NCBI GenBank assembly: GCA_037974665.1 | Contig: CM075775.1 | Coordinates: forward strand, 67,178,622-67,242,621 | Origin: Ehretia macrophylla | Taxonomy: Eukaryota; Streptophyta; Magnoliopsida; Boraginales; Ehretiaceae | DNA length: 64,000 bases | Direction: 5' to 3' | Shown here: piece by piece, positions 23,111-34,708 of the stretch | Layout: every line of letters begins with the position of its first letter | Position numbering within the stretch: the stretch's first letter is position 1 | Translations under genes and position numbers: made by a program | The notes under the pieces: generated by a model | The model's input: only the letters and a program-made list of their open reading frames with translations | What the model was told of the DNA's origin: nothing | Databases searched by the model: none

Positions 23111-25288
23111 TGTTTCGGCTATAACTAATGATTCTGAACTCCAATTGATGCAAGGCTTGTTTCTTATTTTATTTAACTTCTTAAGATTTAATTTGACATC
23201 TTATTCACTGAATTTGGAGATTGTTTGATTATCCTATTGATTGTGGGAAAACAGCCTATTGCAGTAAAGGTTTCATTTAGCTACGTGCTTGGAAAAATTG
23301 TTGTAACCTCTCTTGTGGTTCTAATTGTGTGGAAATATGGTGTTGGGATGTTATGAGGACTGTTTTGAGTACTTGAGGATGCTTGAATTGAATGATGCAT
23401 GACTTGAGAATGATTTTGAGTTGACTTAAGGTTTTAATCACACAATTAAGCATGAAATGGAAACCCTAATGACTAGGTAGTTTTGCTAAGTGTTGATCTT
23501 TTGGTTATTGTGTGGAAATTATATGCTTAGTGGGCTGCCCATAAATGTTTTATAATTTCAAATGTGAATTTGACCATGGCATGTTGTCAAATAAGCTTTT
23601 CTTGCTACCGAACCCATGTTAATTTCACTGCATGTTGAATAATCTTATCACTTGATTATGTGGGCTTCTTAATGAGTTATATGTCCTGTTTTACATGTGT
23701 TACATGGCTGCCCATTTAATTTTCGTATAACCCTATATGCCTTTCAAGTGAAATTTCCTGTCTTATCGTGTCCTGCTTGTTGGCCTGTCAATGTGCAATC
23801 TTATGACTGTCCGGAGGCAACCTACTTTGTTGTCCTCCTACTGTGATATATTACCTGTCATGAATGTGCATTGCATACAAGGTTGCAACCTTTCCTATTG
23901 GCATGGTAGCGATCATGCACACCGGGCGGCGTCGGGCTTGCCGGTGCACCCATGACTACCATGGTCCCATTCCCTCTCTCGCTTGGGGGCTAGACTTCCT
24001 CGGAGAGTTGGGTCGTAGGATTTTGGGGTACATCCGGAGTACACCCACTTGGCGTGTTTGGGGGATGATTTGAAGTCGGGCGCAACAACTGATCTGAGAG
24101 CAAAAGCTCACTGTATCCTTTTTAATATGTGTATAAGTACTCTCGCTTGGTTCCTAGAGAACCTCGGGGAGGAAAGACCGGTATTCCTATTTCTGTACTT
24201 GTATTTCTGTTGAATTCATGTTTGAGAAAGTGATTTTCATAAGTTTAATCGGAAAATGAGTTTCAAAACTTATTTCTCGTTCCCCCTCGCTGAGTTCATA
24301 AGGACTCACCCTCTTTTATCATCTCAGGTGAAGAAGAATAGGTACAAGAACCCGAGGACAATGTACCTAATGATGAACCCCTGGAGTGATTGCCTGTCAT
24401 TGTTGTTTTGCTTTAACGTGACTACTTGTGTACTTTGTGCTGCTTGAAGACCATTTATTTTATGTTGCTTGTTGTTGCTAATGTAAAAGACACCCGTTGT
24501 AATTTGGGGTCTAATTTTGGCTTGTACTTATATTAAGTAGACTGATGCTAGACATAACACTACTGTGATCGTTTGCTTTTATCACCGATAGTATCTATCT
24601 TAGGTTATGACGCTTTAGTTAAGATCTAAGTAAATGAACTTATCCAATCTTAACAGGTACTTGCTATTGAGATAAGATCAACAGGTATATTGTAACGAGG
24701 AAAAATAAACAACGAAACATAGTATCATGCTAGGCTATAAACCAAACGGGACGTCGAAATAACCAATAGGCAATCCAATCGATGGTAAATTAGTAATCTT
24801 AGTTGGAAATGAATTTGAGACGGTAAACTTTGAGGCGTTTAGAGAATTAGGTTAAGCCAAATGGTCAATTACAGCCGTTATACTGCCGGTTTTCCGGAAG
24901 AACTTTGGAGTTTAGACTAAATCATCAGCTGTTAATCTTCGTAAACAGCTAAGTACGTGATATTACTTGAATGTTAGTTCACACCCTAGTCTAACCTTAT
25001 AGGTGGGGTTGGGGCGTGACACACAGCGAGCAAGCTCACTGCCCCCGTCGTAGAGTTCTCAAAGAGCTTTTCAACGGTATGCTATGCGCTGCGTAACTCC
25101 TTACGGATCAAAAGTTATGGGCACCGGAGCGACGGAGACCTGGTCACAAACCTACGCCCTCGGTTTGCGAGCCCGACCTCTACGTGAAGAGAAGTTGTCT
25201 TGCCCAATGTTCCGTGGCATTCGGTAATAGAGATTTGGTGGATAAAGTATCTTGGTAACCCTAACCAAGACAAAAAAAAATTGAAAAG

Positions 25289-25407
25289 GGGGTGCGACAC
25301 GAGGACTTAACAGGGGGTCATCCATCCTAGTACTACTCTCGTCCAAGCACGCTTAACTTGGGAGTTCTGATGGGATCCGGTGCATTAGTGCTAGTATGAT
25401 CGCACCC
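25289..25407 (-). rRNA. 5S rRNA gene copy M1
   Basis: Full length, 8 changes: T112C, G99T, G98T, G87A, G66A, G48C, C15T, with a 3' end otherwise normal (seven clear substitutions plus one ambiguous). First unit to the right of element B. Confidence 0.9.
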
Positions 25408-25964
25408 ATCATGTTGAGGGCACAATTCCTGTATGTCTTAACGGTTCACAGTGCCAGCCTTGAGAGATGGACCATTGAAAAGGCCCAATGGGCTTAACGA
25501 CAACCCATCTGCTTCAACAATGCAGCATCCTCGCAAGACGTGATATCAACACGTTGTAGGGTCCTCTGATATCCCGCGAGTCAGGTTGTCGTCCTTTTAA
25601 CAGCTCACGACGTACGATCCGGGACGGAAAAACATAGCCAAAGAAGAAAAGTGGCCTGAAATTGATGAAAACACTTGATTTTGGGCTCCAAAAAGGGCAC
25701 AGCGAGCAAGCTGGCTGCCCCTATCATAGAGCTCTCAGAGAGCCTTGCAACGGTATGCTGTGCGCTACGTAACTCCTTACAGATCAAAAGTTATGGGCAC
25801 CGGAGCGACGAAGACCTGGTCACAAACCCTACGCCCTCGGTTTGCAGGCCTGGCCTCTACGTGAAGCGAAGATGTCTTGCCCAATGTTCCGTGGGATTCG
25901 GTAATAGAGATTTGGTGGATAAAGTATCTTGGCAATCCTAACCAGGGCAAAAAAAATTGAAAAG

Positions 25965-26083
25965 GGGGTGCAACACGAGGACTTCCCTGGGGGTCACCCA
26001 TCCTAGTACGACTCTCGCCCAAGCACGCTTAACTTCGGAGTTCTGATGGGATTCGATGCACTAGTGCAGGTATGATCGCACCC
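25965..26083 (-). rRNA. 5S rRNA gene copy M2
   Basis: Full length, 6 changes: T96A, A74C, G31A, C28T, A23G, A16T. Confidence 0.92.
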
Positions 26084-26637
26084 GTGATGTTGAGGGCACA
26101 ATTCCTATATGTGTTAACGGTCCACAGTGCCAGCCTAGAGAGATGGCCCATTCAAAAGGCCCAATGGGCTTAACGACAACCCATCCGCTTCAACAACGCA
26201 GCATCCTCGCAAGACGTGATATTGACACGCTGTAGGGCCTTCTAATGTCCTGCGAGTCAGGTTGTCGTCCTTTTACCATCTCACGACGTACGATCCGGGA
26301 TGAAAAAACAGAGAAAAAGAAGAAAAGTGGCCTGAAACTGATGAAAACATTCAATTTTGGGCTCCAAAAACGGGCACATCGAGCTCGCTGCCCCCGTCGT
26401 AGAGCACTCAGAGAGCTTTGCAACGGTATGCTGTGCGATGCGTAACTCCTTACGAATCAAAAGTTATGGGCATCGGAGCGACAGAGACCTGGTCACAAAC
26501 CCTATGCCCTCGGTTTGCGGGCTCGGCCTCTACGTGAAGCGAAGTTGTCTTGCCCAATGTTCTTTGGGATTCTGTTATAGAGATTTGGTGGATAAAGTAT
26601 CTTGGCAACCATAACCAGGGCAAAAAAAATTGAAAAG

Positions 26638-26756
26638 GGGGTACAACACGAGGACTTCCCAGGGGGTCACCTATACTATTACTACTCTCGCCCAAGCAAG
26701 CTTAGCTTCGGAGTTCGAATGGGATTCGGTGCATTAGAGCTGGTATGATCGCACCC
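26638..26756 (-). rRNA. 5S rRNA gene copy M3
   Basis: Full length but with about 10 changes: C114T, G85A, G82T, C78A, G58T, T52C, A40C, C39T, G31A, A19T. A box and C box are both hit. Shares G85A, C39T and G31A with M6, three units on. Confidence 0.9.
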
Positions 26757-27314
26757 GTCATGTTAAGGGCACAATTCCTATATGTGTTAACGGTTCACAG
26801 TGCTAGCCTAAAGAGATGGCCCATTCAAAACGCCCAATGGGCTTAACGACAACCCATCCACTCCAACAACGCAGCTTCCTCGCAAGACGTGATATCAACA
26901 TGTTGTTGGGCCCTCAGATGTAACGCGAGTCAGGTTGTCGTCCTTTTAACTGCTCACGACGTACGATCTGGGACGAAAAAATAGAGCAAAAGAACAAATG
27001 TGGCTTGAAACTGATGAAAACGTTCGATTTTGGGCTCCAAAAATGGGCAAAGTGAGCAAGCTGGCTGCCCCTGTCGTAGAGCTCTCAGAGAGCTTTGCAA
27101 CGTTATGATTTGCGCTGCGTAACTCCTTACGGATCAAAAGTTATGGGCACCGGAGCGACGGAGATCGGGTCACAAACCCTAAACCCTCGGTTTGCAGGCC
27201 CAGCCTCTACGTGAAGCGAGGTTGTCTTGCCCAATGTTCCGTGGGATTCGGTAATAGAGATTTGGTGGATTAAGTATCTTGGCAACCCTAACCAGGGCAA
27301 AAAAAATTGAAAAG

Positions 27315-27433
27315 GGGGTGCAACACGAGGACTTCCCAGGGGGTCACCCATCCTAGTACTACTCTCGCCCAAGCACGCTTAACTTAGGAGTTCTAATGGG
27401 ATCCGATGCATTAGTGCTGGTATGATCGCACCC
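27315..27433 (-). rRNA. 5S rRNA gene copy M4
   Basis: Full length, 3 changes: G48T, C39T, C28T. Internal promoter boxes match the majority. The adjoining spacer shares marks with M7 (GGTGGATTAAGTATC; GATAGCCCATCC). Confidence 0.93.
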
Positions 27434-27991
27434 ATCATGTTGAGGTCACAATTCCTATATGTGTTAACGGTTCACAGTCCTAGCCTAGAGAGATGGCCAA
27501 TTCAGAAGGCCCAATGGGCTTAACGATAGCCCATCCGCTTCAACAACACAACATCCTCGCAAGACGTGATATCGACACATTGTAGGGACCTCTAATGTCC
27601 CACGAGTCAGGTTGTCGTCCTTTTAACAGCTCACGACGCATGATCCGAGACAGAAAAACATAGCAAAAGAACAAAAGTGGCCTTAAACTGATGAAAACAT
27701 TCGATTTTGTGCTCAAAAAACTAGCACAGCAAGCAAGCTAGCTGCCCCCGTCGTAGATCTCTCAGAGAGCTTTGCAATGGTATGATGTGCGCCATGTAAC
27801 TCCTTACGGATCAAAAGTTATGTGCACCGGAGCGATGGAGACCTGGTCAAAAACCCTACGCCCTCGGTTTGCGGGCCCGGCCTCTACGTGAAGCGAAGTT
27901 GTCTTGCCCAATGTTCCGTAGGATTCGGTAATAGAGATTTGGTGGATAAAGTATCTTGGCAACCCTAACCAGGGCAAAAAAAATTGAAAAG

Positions 27992-28110
27992 GGGGTGCAA
28001 CATGAGGACTTCCCAAGGGGTCACCCATCCTAGTACTACTCTCGTCCAAGCACGCTTAACTTTGGAGTTCTGATGGGATCCGGTGCATTAGTGCGGGTAT
28101 GATCGCACCT
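27992..28110 (-). rRNA. 5S rRNA gene copy M5
   Basis: Full length, 6 changes: G108A, C95T, G66A, G48A, A16C, G1A. Shares G66A, A16C and G1A with M8, three units on. Confidence 0.92.
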
Positions 28111-28665
28111 GTAATGTTGAGGGCACAATTTCTATATGTGTTAACGGTTCACAGTGCCAGCCTAGAGAGATGGCCCACTCAAAAGGCCCAATGGGCTTAA
28201 CGACAACCCATCCGCTTCAACAACGCAGCATCCTCGCAAGACGTGATATGGACACGTTGTAGGGCCCTCTGATGTCCTGCGAGTTAGGCTGTCGTCCAAT
28301 TAACATCTCACGACGTACGATCCGGGACAAAAAAATAGTGCAAAAAGAAGAAAAGTGGCCTAAAACTGATAAAAACATTCGATTTTGGGCACCAAAAATA
28401 GGCACAATGAGCTCGTTGCCCTCGTCGTAGAGCTCTTAGAGAGCTTTGTAATGGTATGCTGTGCACTGCGTAACTCCTTACGGATCAAAAGTTATGGGCA
28501 CCGGAGCGACAGAGACCTAGTCACAAACCCTATGCCCTCGATTTACGTGCTCGGCCTCAACGTGAAGCGAAGTTGTCTTGCCCAATGTTCCGTGGGATTC
28601 GGTAATAGAGAATTGGTGGATAAAGTATCTTGGCAACCATAACCAGAGCAAAAAAAATTGAAGAA

Positions 28666-28784
28666 AGGGTGCAACACGAGGACTTCCCAAGGGGTCACCT
28701 ATCCTAGTACTACTCTCGCCCAAGCACGCTTAACTTCAGAGTTCTAATGGGATTCGGTGCATTAGTGCTGGTATGATCGCACCC
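28666..28784 (-). rRNA. 5S rRNA gene copy M6
   Basis: Full length, 6 changes: C119T, C95T, G85A, C47T, C39T, G31A. Counterpart of M3. Confidence 0.92.
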
Positions 28785-29342
28785 GTCATGTTAAGGGCAC
28801 AATTCCTATATGTGTTAACGGTTCACAGTGCCAGCCTAGAGAGATGGCCCATTCAAAAGGCCCAATGGGCTTAACGACAACCCATCCGCTTCAACAACGT
28901 AGCATCCTAACAGGACGTGATATCGACATGTTGTAGGGCCCTCTGATGTACCGTGAGTCAGGTTGTTGTCCTTTTAACAGCTCACGACGTACGATCCGGG
29001 ACGAAAAAATAGAGCGAAAGAACAAAAGTGGCCTGAAACTGATGAAAACGTTCGATTTTTGGCTCCAAAAAGGGGCAAAGCGAGCAAGCCGGTTGCTCCT
29101 ATCGTAGAGCTCTCAGAGAGCTTTGCAACGGTATGCTGTGCGCTGTGTAACTCCTTACGGATCAAAAGTTATGGGCACCGGAGCGACGGAGACCTGGTCA
29201 CAAACCCTATGCCCTAGGTTTGTGGGCCCAACCTCTACGTGAAGCGAGGTTGTCTTGCCCAATGTTCCGTGGGATTCGGTAATAGAGATTTGGTGGATTA
29301 AGTATCTTGGCAACCCTAACCAGGGCAAAAAAAATTGAAAAG

Positions 29343-29461
29343 GGGGTGCAACACGAGGACTTCCCAAGGGGTCACCCATCCTAGTACTACTCTCGCCCAA
29401 GCACGCTTAACTTCGGAGTTCTGATGGGATCAGGTGCATTAGTGCTAGTATGATTGCACCC
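29343..29461 (-). rRNA. 5S rRNA gene copy M7
   Basis: Full length, 4 changes: C95T, G30T, C15T, G7A. Counterpart of M4 by its spacer marks. Confidence 0.93.
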
Positions 29462-30019
29462 GTCATGTTGAGGTCACAATTCCTATATGTGTTAACGGTT
29501 CACAGTCCTAGCCTACAGAGATGGCCAATTTAGAAGGCCCAATGGGCTTAACGATAGCCCATCCACTTCAACAACGCAACATCCTCGCAAGACGTGATAT
29601 CGACACGTTGTAGGGCCCTCTGATGTCCCGTGAGTCAGGTTGTCGTCCTTTTAACAGCTCACGACGTACGATCCGGGATGAAAAAACTGAGCAAAAGAAC
29701 AAAAGTGGCCTGAAATAGATGAAAACGTTTGATTTTGTGCTCAAAAAATGGGCACAACGAGCAAGCTGGCTGCCCCCGTCGTAGATCTCTCCGAGAGCTT
29801 TGCAACGGTATGATGTGCGCCACGTAACTCCTTACGGATCAAAAGTTATGGGCACCGGAGCGACGCAGACCTGGTCACAACCCCTACGCCCTCGGTTTGC
29901 TGGCCCGGCCTCTATGTGAAGCGAAGCTATCTTGCCCAATGTTTCGTGGGATTCGGTAATAGAGATTTGGTGGATAAAGTATCTTGGCAACCCTACCCAG
30001 GGCAAAAAAAATTGAAAAG

Positions 30020-30138
30020 GGGGTGCAACACGAGGACTTCCCAGGGGATCACCAATCTTAGTACTACTCTCGTCCAAGCACGCTTAACTTCGGAGTTCTG
30101 ATGGGATCCGATGCATTAGTGCGGGTATGATCGCACCT
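30020..30138 (-). rRNA. 5S rRNA gene copy M8
   Basis: Full length, 7 changes: C91T, G85T, G81A, G66A, C28T, A16C, G1A. Counterpart of M5. Confidence 0.91.
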
Positions 30139-30696
30139 GTCATGTTGAGGGCACAATTTCTATATGTGTTAACGGTTCACAGTGCCATCCTAGAGAGATG
30201 GCCCATTCAAAAGGCCCCATGGGCTTAACGACAACCCATCCGCTTCAATAACGCAGCATCCTCGCAAGACGTGATATGGACACGTTGTAGGGCCCTCTGA
30301 TGTACCGCGAGTTAGGTTGTCATCCTTTTAACCGCTCACGACGTACGATTTGGGACGGAAAAACAGGGCAAAAGAAGAAAAGTGGCATGAAACTGATGAA
30401 AACATTTGATTTTGGGCTCCAAAAAGGGGCACAGCGAGCAAGCTCACTGTCCCCGTCGTAGAGCTCTCAGAGAGTTTTGCAACGGTATGTTGTTCGCTAC
30501 GTAACACCTTACGGATCAAAAGTTATAGGCACCGGAGCGACGAAGACCTGTTCACAAACCCTACGCCCTCAGTTTGCAGGCCCGGCCTCTACGTGAAGCG
30601 AAGTTGTCTTGCCCAATGTTCCTTGGGATTCGGTAATAGAGATTTGGTGGATAAAGTATCTTGGCATCCCTAACCAGTGCAAAAAAAATTGAAAAG

Positions 30697-30815
30697 GGGG
30701 TGCAACACGAGGACTTCCCAGGGGGTCACCTATCCTTGTACTACTCTCGCCCAAGCACGCTTAACTTCGGAGTTCTGATGGGATCCGGTGCATTAGTGCT
30801 GGTATGATTGCACCC
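30697..30815 (-). rRNA. 5S rRNA gene copy M9
   Basis: Full length, 3 changes: G85A, T79A, G7A. Confidence 0.93.
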
Positions 30816-31373
30816 GTCATGTGGAGGGCATGATTCCTATATGTGTTAACGGTTCACAGTGCCAACCTAGAGCGATAGCCCATTCAAAAGGCCCAATGGG
30901 CTTAATGACAACCCATCCGCTTCAACAAAGCAGCATCCTCGCAATACGTGATATCGACACGTTGTAGGGCCGTCTGATATCTCGCGAGTTAGGTTGTTGT
31001 CCTTTTAACAGCTCACGGCGTACGATCGGGGACGGAAAAACATAGCAAAAGAAGAAATGTGGCCGGAAAATGATGAAAACGTTCGATTTTGCCCTCCAAA
31101 AATAGGCACAGCGAGCAAGCTGGCTGCCCCTTGTCGTAGAGATCTCAGAGAGCTTTGCAACGGTAGGCTGTGTGCTACGTAACTCCTTACGGATCAAAGC
31201 TTATGGGCACTGGAGTGACAGAGACCTGGTCACAAACCTACGCACTCAGTTTGCGGGCCCGGCCTCTACGTGAAGCCAAGTTGTCTTGCCCAATGTTCCG
31301 TGGCATTCGGTGATAGATATTTGGTAGATAAAGTATCTTGGCAACCCTAACCAGGACAAAATTAATTGAAAAG

Positions 31374-31492
31374 GGGGTGCAACACGAGGACTTCCCAGGG
31401 GGTCACCCATCCTAGTACTACTCTCGCCCAAGCAGGCTTAACTTCGGAGTTCTGATGGGATCCGGTGCATTAGTGCTGGTATGATCGCACCC
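31374..31492 (-). rRNA. 5S rRNA gene copy M10 (closest to consensus)
   Basis: A single change, G58C, but inside the A box at a CpG site. The upstream TATA-like box reads TATAGG and the downstream T-run is interrupted, leaving only TTTT stretches. It has the fewest changes of any copy, yet its control elements are slightly off. Confidence 0.95.
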
Positions 31493-32046
31493 ATCATGTT
31501 GAGGGCACAATTCCTATAGGTGTTAATGGTTCAAAGTGCCAGCCTAGAGAGATGGCCCATTGGAAAGGCCCAATGGGCTTAACGACAACCCATCCGCTTT
31601 AACAACGCAGCATCCTCACAAGACGTGATATCGACACGTTGTAGGGCCCTCTTATGTCCCGCGAGTCAGGTTGTCGTCCTTTTAACTGCTCACGACGTAC
31701 GATCCGGGACAGAAAAACAGAGCAAAAGAAGAAAAGTGGCCTGAAACTGATGAAAACATACGATTTTGGGCTCCAAAAAGGGGCAGAAAGAGCTCGCTGC
31801 CCCTATCGTAGAGCTCTCAGAGTGCTTTGCAACGGTATGTTGTGCGCTGCGTAACTCCTTATGGATCAAAAGTTATGGGCACCGGAGCGACGGAGACCTG
31901 GCCACAAACACTACGCCCTCGGTTTGCGGGCCCGGCCTCTACGTGAAGTGAAGTTGTCTAGCGCAATGTTCCGCGGGATTCGGTAATAGAGATTTGGTAG
32001 ATAAAGTATCTTGGCAACCATAACCAGGGCAAAAAAAATTGAAAAG

Positions 32047-32165
32047 GGGGTGCAACACGAGGACTTCCCAGGGGGTCACCCGTCCTAGTACTACTCTCGC
32101 CCAAGCATGCTTGGCTTCGGAGTTCTGATGGGATTCGGTGCATTAGTGCTGGTATGTTCGCACCC
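32047..32165 (-). rRNA. 5S rRNA gene copy M11
   Basis: Full length, 6 changes: T84C, G58A, T53C, T52C, G31A, T9A. Three lie in the A box. Confidence 0.91.
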
Positions 32166-32723
32166 GTCATGTTGAGGGCACAATTCCTATATGTGCTAAC
32201 GGTTCACAGTGCCAGCCTAGAGAGATGGCCAATTCAAAAGGCCTAATGGGCTTAACGACAACCCATCCGCTTCAACAACTCAGCATCCTCGCAAGACATG
32301 ATATCGACATACTCTAGGGCCCTCTGATGTACCGCGAGTCAGGTTGTCGTCCTTTTAACCACTCACAACGTACGATCCAGAACTAAAAAATAGAGCAAAA
32401 GAACAAAAGTGGCCTGAAATTGATGAAAACATTCGATTTTGGGCTCCAAAAATGGGCACAGCAAGCACGCTTGCTGCACCCGTCGTAGAGCTCTCAGAGA
32501 GCTTTGCAATGGTATGCTGTGCGCGGCGTAACTCCTTACGGATCAAAAGTTATGGGCACCGGAGCGACGGAGACCTGGTCACAAACCCTACGCCCTCGGT
32601 TTGCGGGCCTGGCCTCTACGTGAAGCGAAGTTGTCTTGCCCAATGTTCCATGGTATTCGGTAATAGAGATTTGGTGGATGAAGTATCTTGGCAACCCTAA
32701 CCAGGGCAAAATAAATTGAGAAG

Positions 32724-32842
32724 GGGGTACAACACGAGGACTTCCCCGGGGGTCACCCATCCTAGTACTACTCTTGCGCAAGCACGCTTAACTTTGGAGT
32801 TTGGATGGGATCCGGTGCATTAGTACTGGCATGATCTCACCC
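32724..32842 (-). rRNA. 5S rRNA gene copy M12 (strongly diverged)
   Basis: Full length with about 10 changes: C114T, T96G, G68A, G65C, G48A, G41A, A40C, C18T, A13G, C6A. Probably a pseudogene. Confidence 0.9.
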
Positions 32843-33399
32843 GTCATGTTGAGTTCACAATTCCTATATATGTTAACGGTTCACAGTGCCAGCCAAGAGA
32901 GATGGCCCATTCAAAAGGCCCAATGGGCTTAACGATAAACCATCAGCTTCAACAACACAGCATCCTAGGAAGACGTGATGTTGACACGTTGTAGGGCCCT
33001 CTGATGTACCGCGAGTCAGGCTGTCGTCCTTTTAACAGCTCGTGACGTACGTTACGGGACGGAAAAACAGAGCAAAATAAGAAAAGTGGCCTAAAACTGA
33101 TGAAAACATTCGATTTTGGGCTCCAAAAACGGGCACAGCGAGCAAGCTCGCTGCCCCCGTCGTAGAGCTCTCAGAGAGTTTGCAACGGTATGCTGTTCAC
33201 CGCGTAACTCCTTACGGATCAAAAGTTATGGGCACCGGAGTGACGGAGACCTAGTCACAAACCCAATGCCCTCGGTTTGCGGGCCCGGCCTCTACGTGAA
33301 GCGAAGTTGTCTTGTCCAATGTTCCGTGCGATTTGGTAATAGAGATTTGGTGGATAAAGTATCTTGGCAACCCTAACCAGGGCAAAAAAAATTGAAAAG

Positions 33400-33518
33400 G
33401 GGGTACAACACGAGGACTTCCCAGGGGGTCACCCATCCTAGTACTACTCTCGCCCAAGCACGCTTAACTTTGGAGTTCTAATGGGATTCGGTGCATTAGT
33501 GCTGGTATGATTGCACCC
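33400..33518 (-). rRNA. 5S rRNA gene copy M13
   Basis: Full length, 5 changes, all transitions: C114T, G48A, C39T, G31A, G7A. The three internal boxes match the majority. Confidence 0.93.
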
Positions 33519-34077
33519 GTCTTGTTGAGGGCATAATTCCTATATGTGTTAACGGTTCACAGTGCCAGCCTAGTGAGATGGCCCATTCAAAAGGCCCAAT
33601 GGGCTTAACGACAACCCATCCCCTTCAACAACGCAGCATCCTCGCAAGATGTGACATCGACACGTTCTAAGGCCTTCTGAGGTCCCGCGAGTCAGGTTGT
33701 CATCCTTTTAACCGCTCACGACGTACTATCCGGGATGAAAAAATAGAGCAAAAGAACAAAAGTGTTCTGAAACAGATGAAAACATTCGATTTTGGGCTCT
33801 GAAAACGGGCAAAGCGAGAAAGGTCGCTGCCCCCTATCGTAGAGCTCTCAGAGAGCTTTGCAACGGTATGCTGTGCGCTGCGTAACTCCTTACGGATCAA
33901 AAGTTATGGGCACCGGAGTGATGGAGACCTGGTCACAAACCTTACGCCCTCGGTTTGCGGGCCCGGCCTCTACGTGAAGCGAAGTTGTCTTGCCCAATGT
34001 TCCGTGGGATTCGGTAATAGTTATTTGGTGGATAAAGTATCTTAGTAACCCTGACCAGGGCAAAAAAAATTGAAAAG

Positions 34078-34196
34078 GGGGTGCAACACGAGGACTTCCC
34101 AGGGGGTCACCCATCCTAGTACTATTCTCTCCCAAGCACGCTTAACTTCAGAGTTCTGATGGGATCCGGTGCATTAGTGCTGGTATGATCGCACCC
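34078..34196 (-). rRNA. 5S rRNA gene copy M14
   Basis: Full length, 3 changes: G72A, C67A, C47T. The first two fall in the intermediate element. Last gene before element C. Confidence 0.93.
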
Positions 34197-34708
34197 GTCT
34201 TGTTGAGGGCGCAATTCCTATATGTGTTAACGGTTCACAGTGCGAGCCTAGAGAGATGGCCCATTCGAAAGGACCAATGGGCTTAACGACTACTCATCCG
34301 CTTCAACAACGCAGCATCCTCACAAGACGTGATATTGACATGTTGTAGGGCCCTCTGATGTCTCGCGAGTCATGTTGTCGTCCTTTTAACATCTCACGAC
34401 ATACGATCCGGGACTGAAAATTAGAGCAAAAGAACAAAAGTGGCCTGACACTCATGAAAACATTTGATTTTGGGCTTCCAAAACGGGCACAGCGAGCGTA
34501 GAGCTCTTAGAGAGTTTTACAACGGTGTGCTGTGCGCCGCGTAACTCCTTACGGATCAAAAGTTATGGGCACCGCAGTGACGGAGACTTGGTCACAAACC
34601 CTACGCCCTCGGTTTGCGGGCCCAGCCTCTACGTGAAGCGAAGTTGTCTTGCCCAATGTTCTATGGGATTCGGTAATAGTGATTTGGTGGATAAAGTATC
34701 TTGGCAAC

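Larger units (their letters stand above)
11970..25021 (+). mobile_element. LTR retrotransposon B, Ty3/gypsy, Tekay/Del chromovirus (broken)
   Basis: Parts in order: left LTR (partial, 11970-14005), tRNA-Met-like primer site (14016-14027), gag, protease, reverse transcriptase, RNase H, integrase with chromodomain, polypurine tract (21447-21459) and a full right LTR (21460-25021, 3562 bp). Very long LTRs and an integrase ending in a chromodomain point to Tekay/Del. The element is broken, with something like ten breaks in the coding part. Solo LTR S1 sits inside gag. The shared LTR parts differ by about 2-3% by eye, so insertion was perhaps about 1 million years ago at rates used for plant LTRs. 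The right flank re-enters the 5S spacer at CACAG; the left flank is rearranged. Confidence 0.93.
21460..25021 (+). repeat. Right LTR of element B (3562 bp, full)
   Basis: Begins TGTGAGGCCC and ends GGGCGTGACA. It contains subterminal CGTGC/ACCTAGG repeats (about 21470-21690), a CT-rich tract (22153-22216) and an internal tandem duplication (about 22700-23110). S2 (60239-63836) is a diverged reverse-complement copy of the same family. Short open frames here (for example 24256-24447) also occur in the other LTR copies and are not taken as genes. Confidence 0.94.
26084..30138 (-). repeat. Three-unit higher-order repeat in 5S array (2 x about 2028 bp)
   Basis: Units M3-M4-M5 (26084-28110) pair with M6-M7-M8 (28111-30138). 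M3/M6 share G85A, C39T and G31A. M4/M7 share spacer marks (GGTGGATTAAGTATC near 27264 and 29292, TGAGGTCACAATTCC and GATAGCCCATCC). M5/M8 share G66A, A16C and G1A. The period is 2027-2028 bp. Confidence 0.8.
25022..34708 (-). repeat. 5S rDNA tandem array, block 2 (14 units)
   Basis: Same unit and orientation as block 1. Gene 5' ends fall at 25407, 26083, 26756, 27433, 28110, 28784, 29461, 30138, 30815, 31492, 32165, 32842, 33518 and 34196. The block starts in mid-spacer beside element B and ends in mid-spacer at the target duplication of element C. The unit next to C lacks about 19 bp of spacer (near 34497). The 5S-free stretches are spacer only. Confidence 0.96.
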
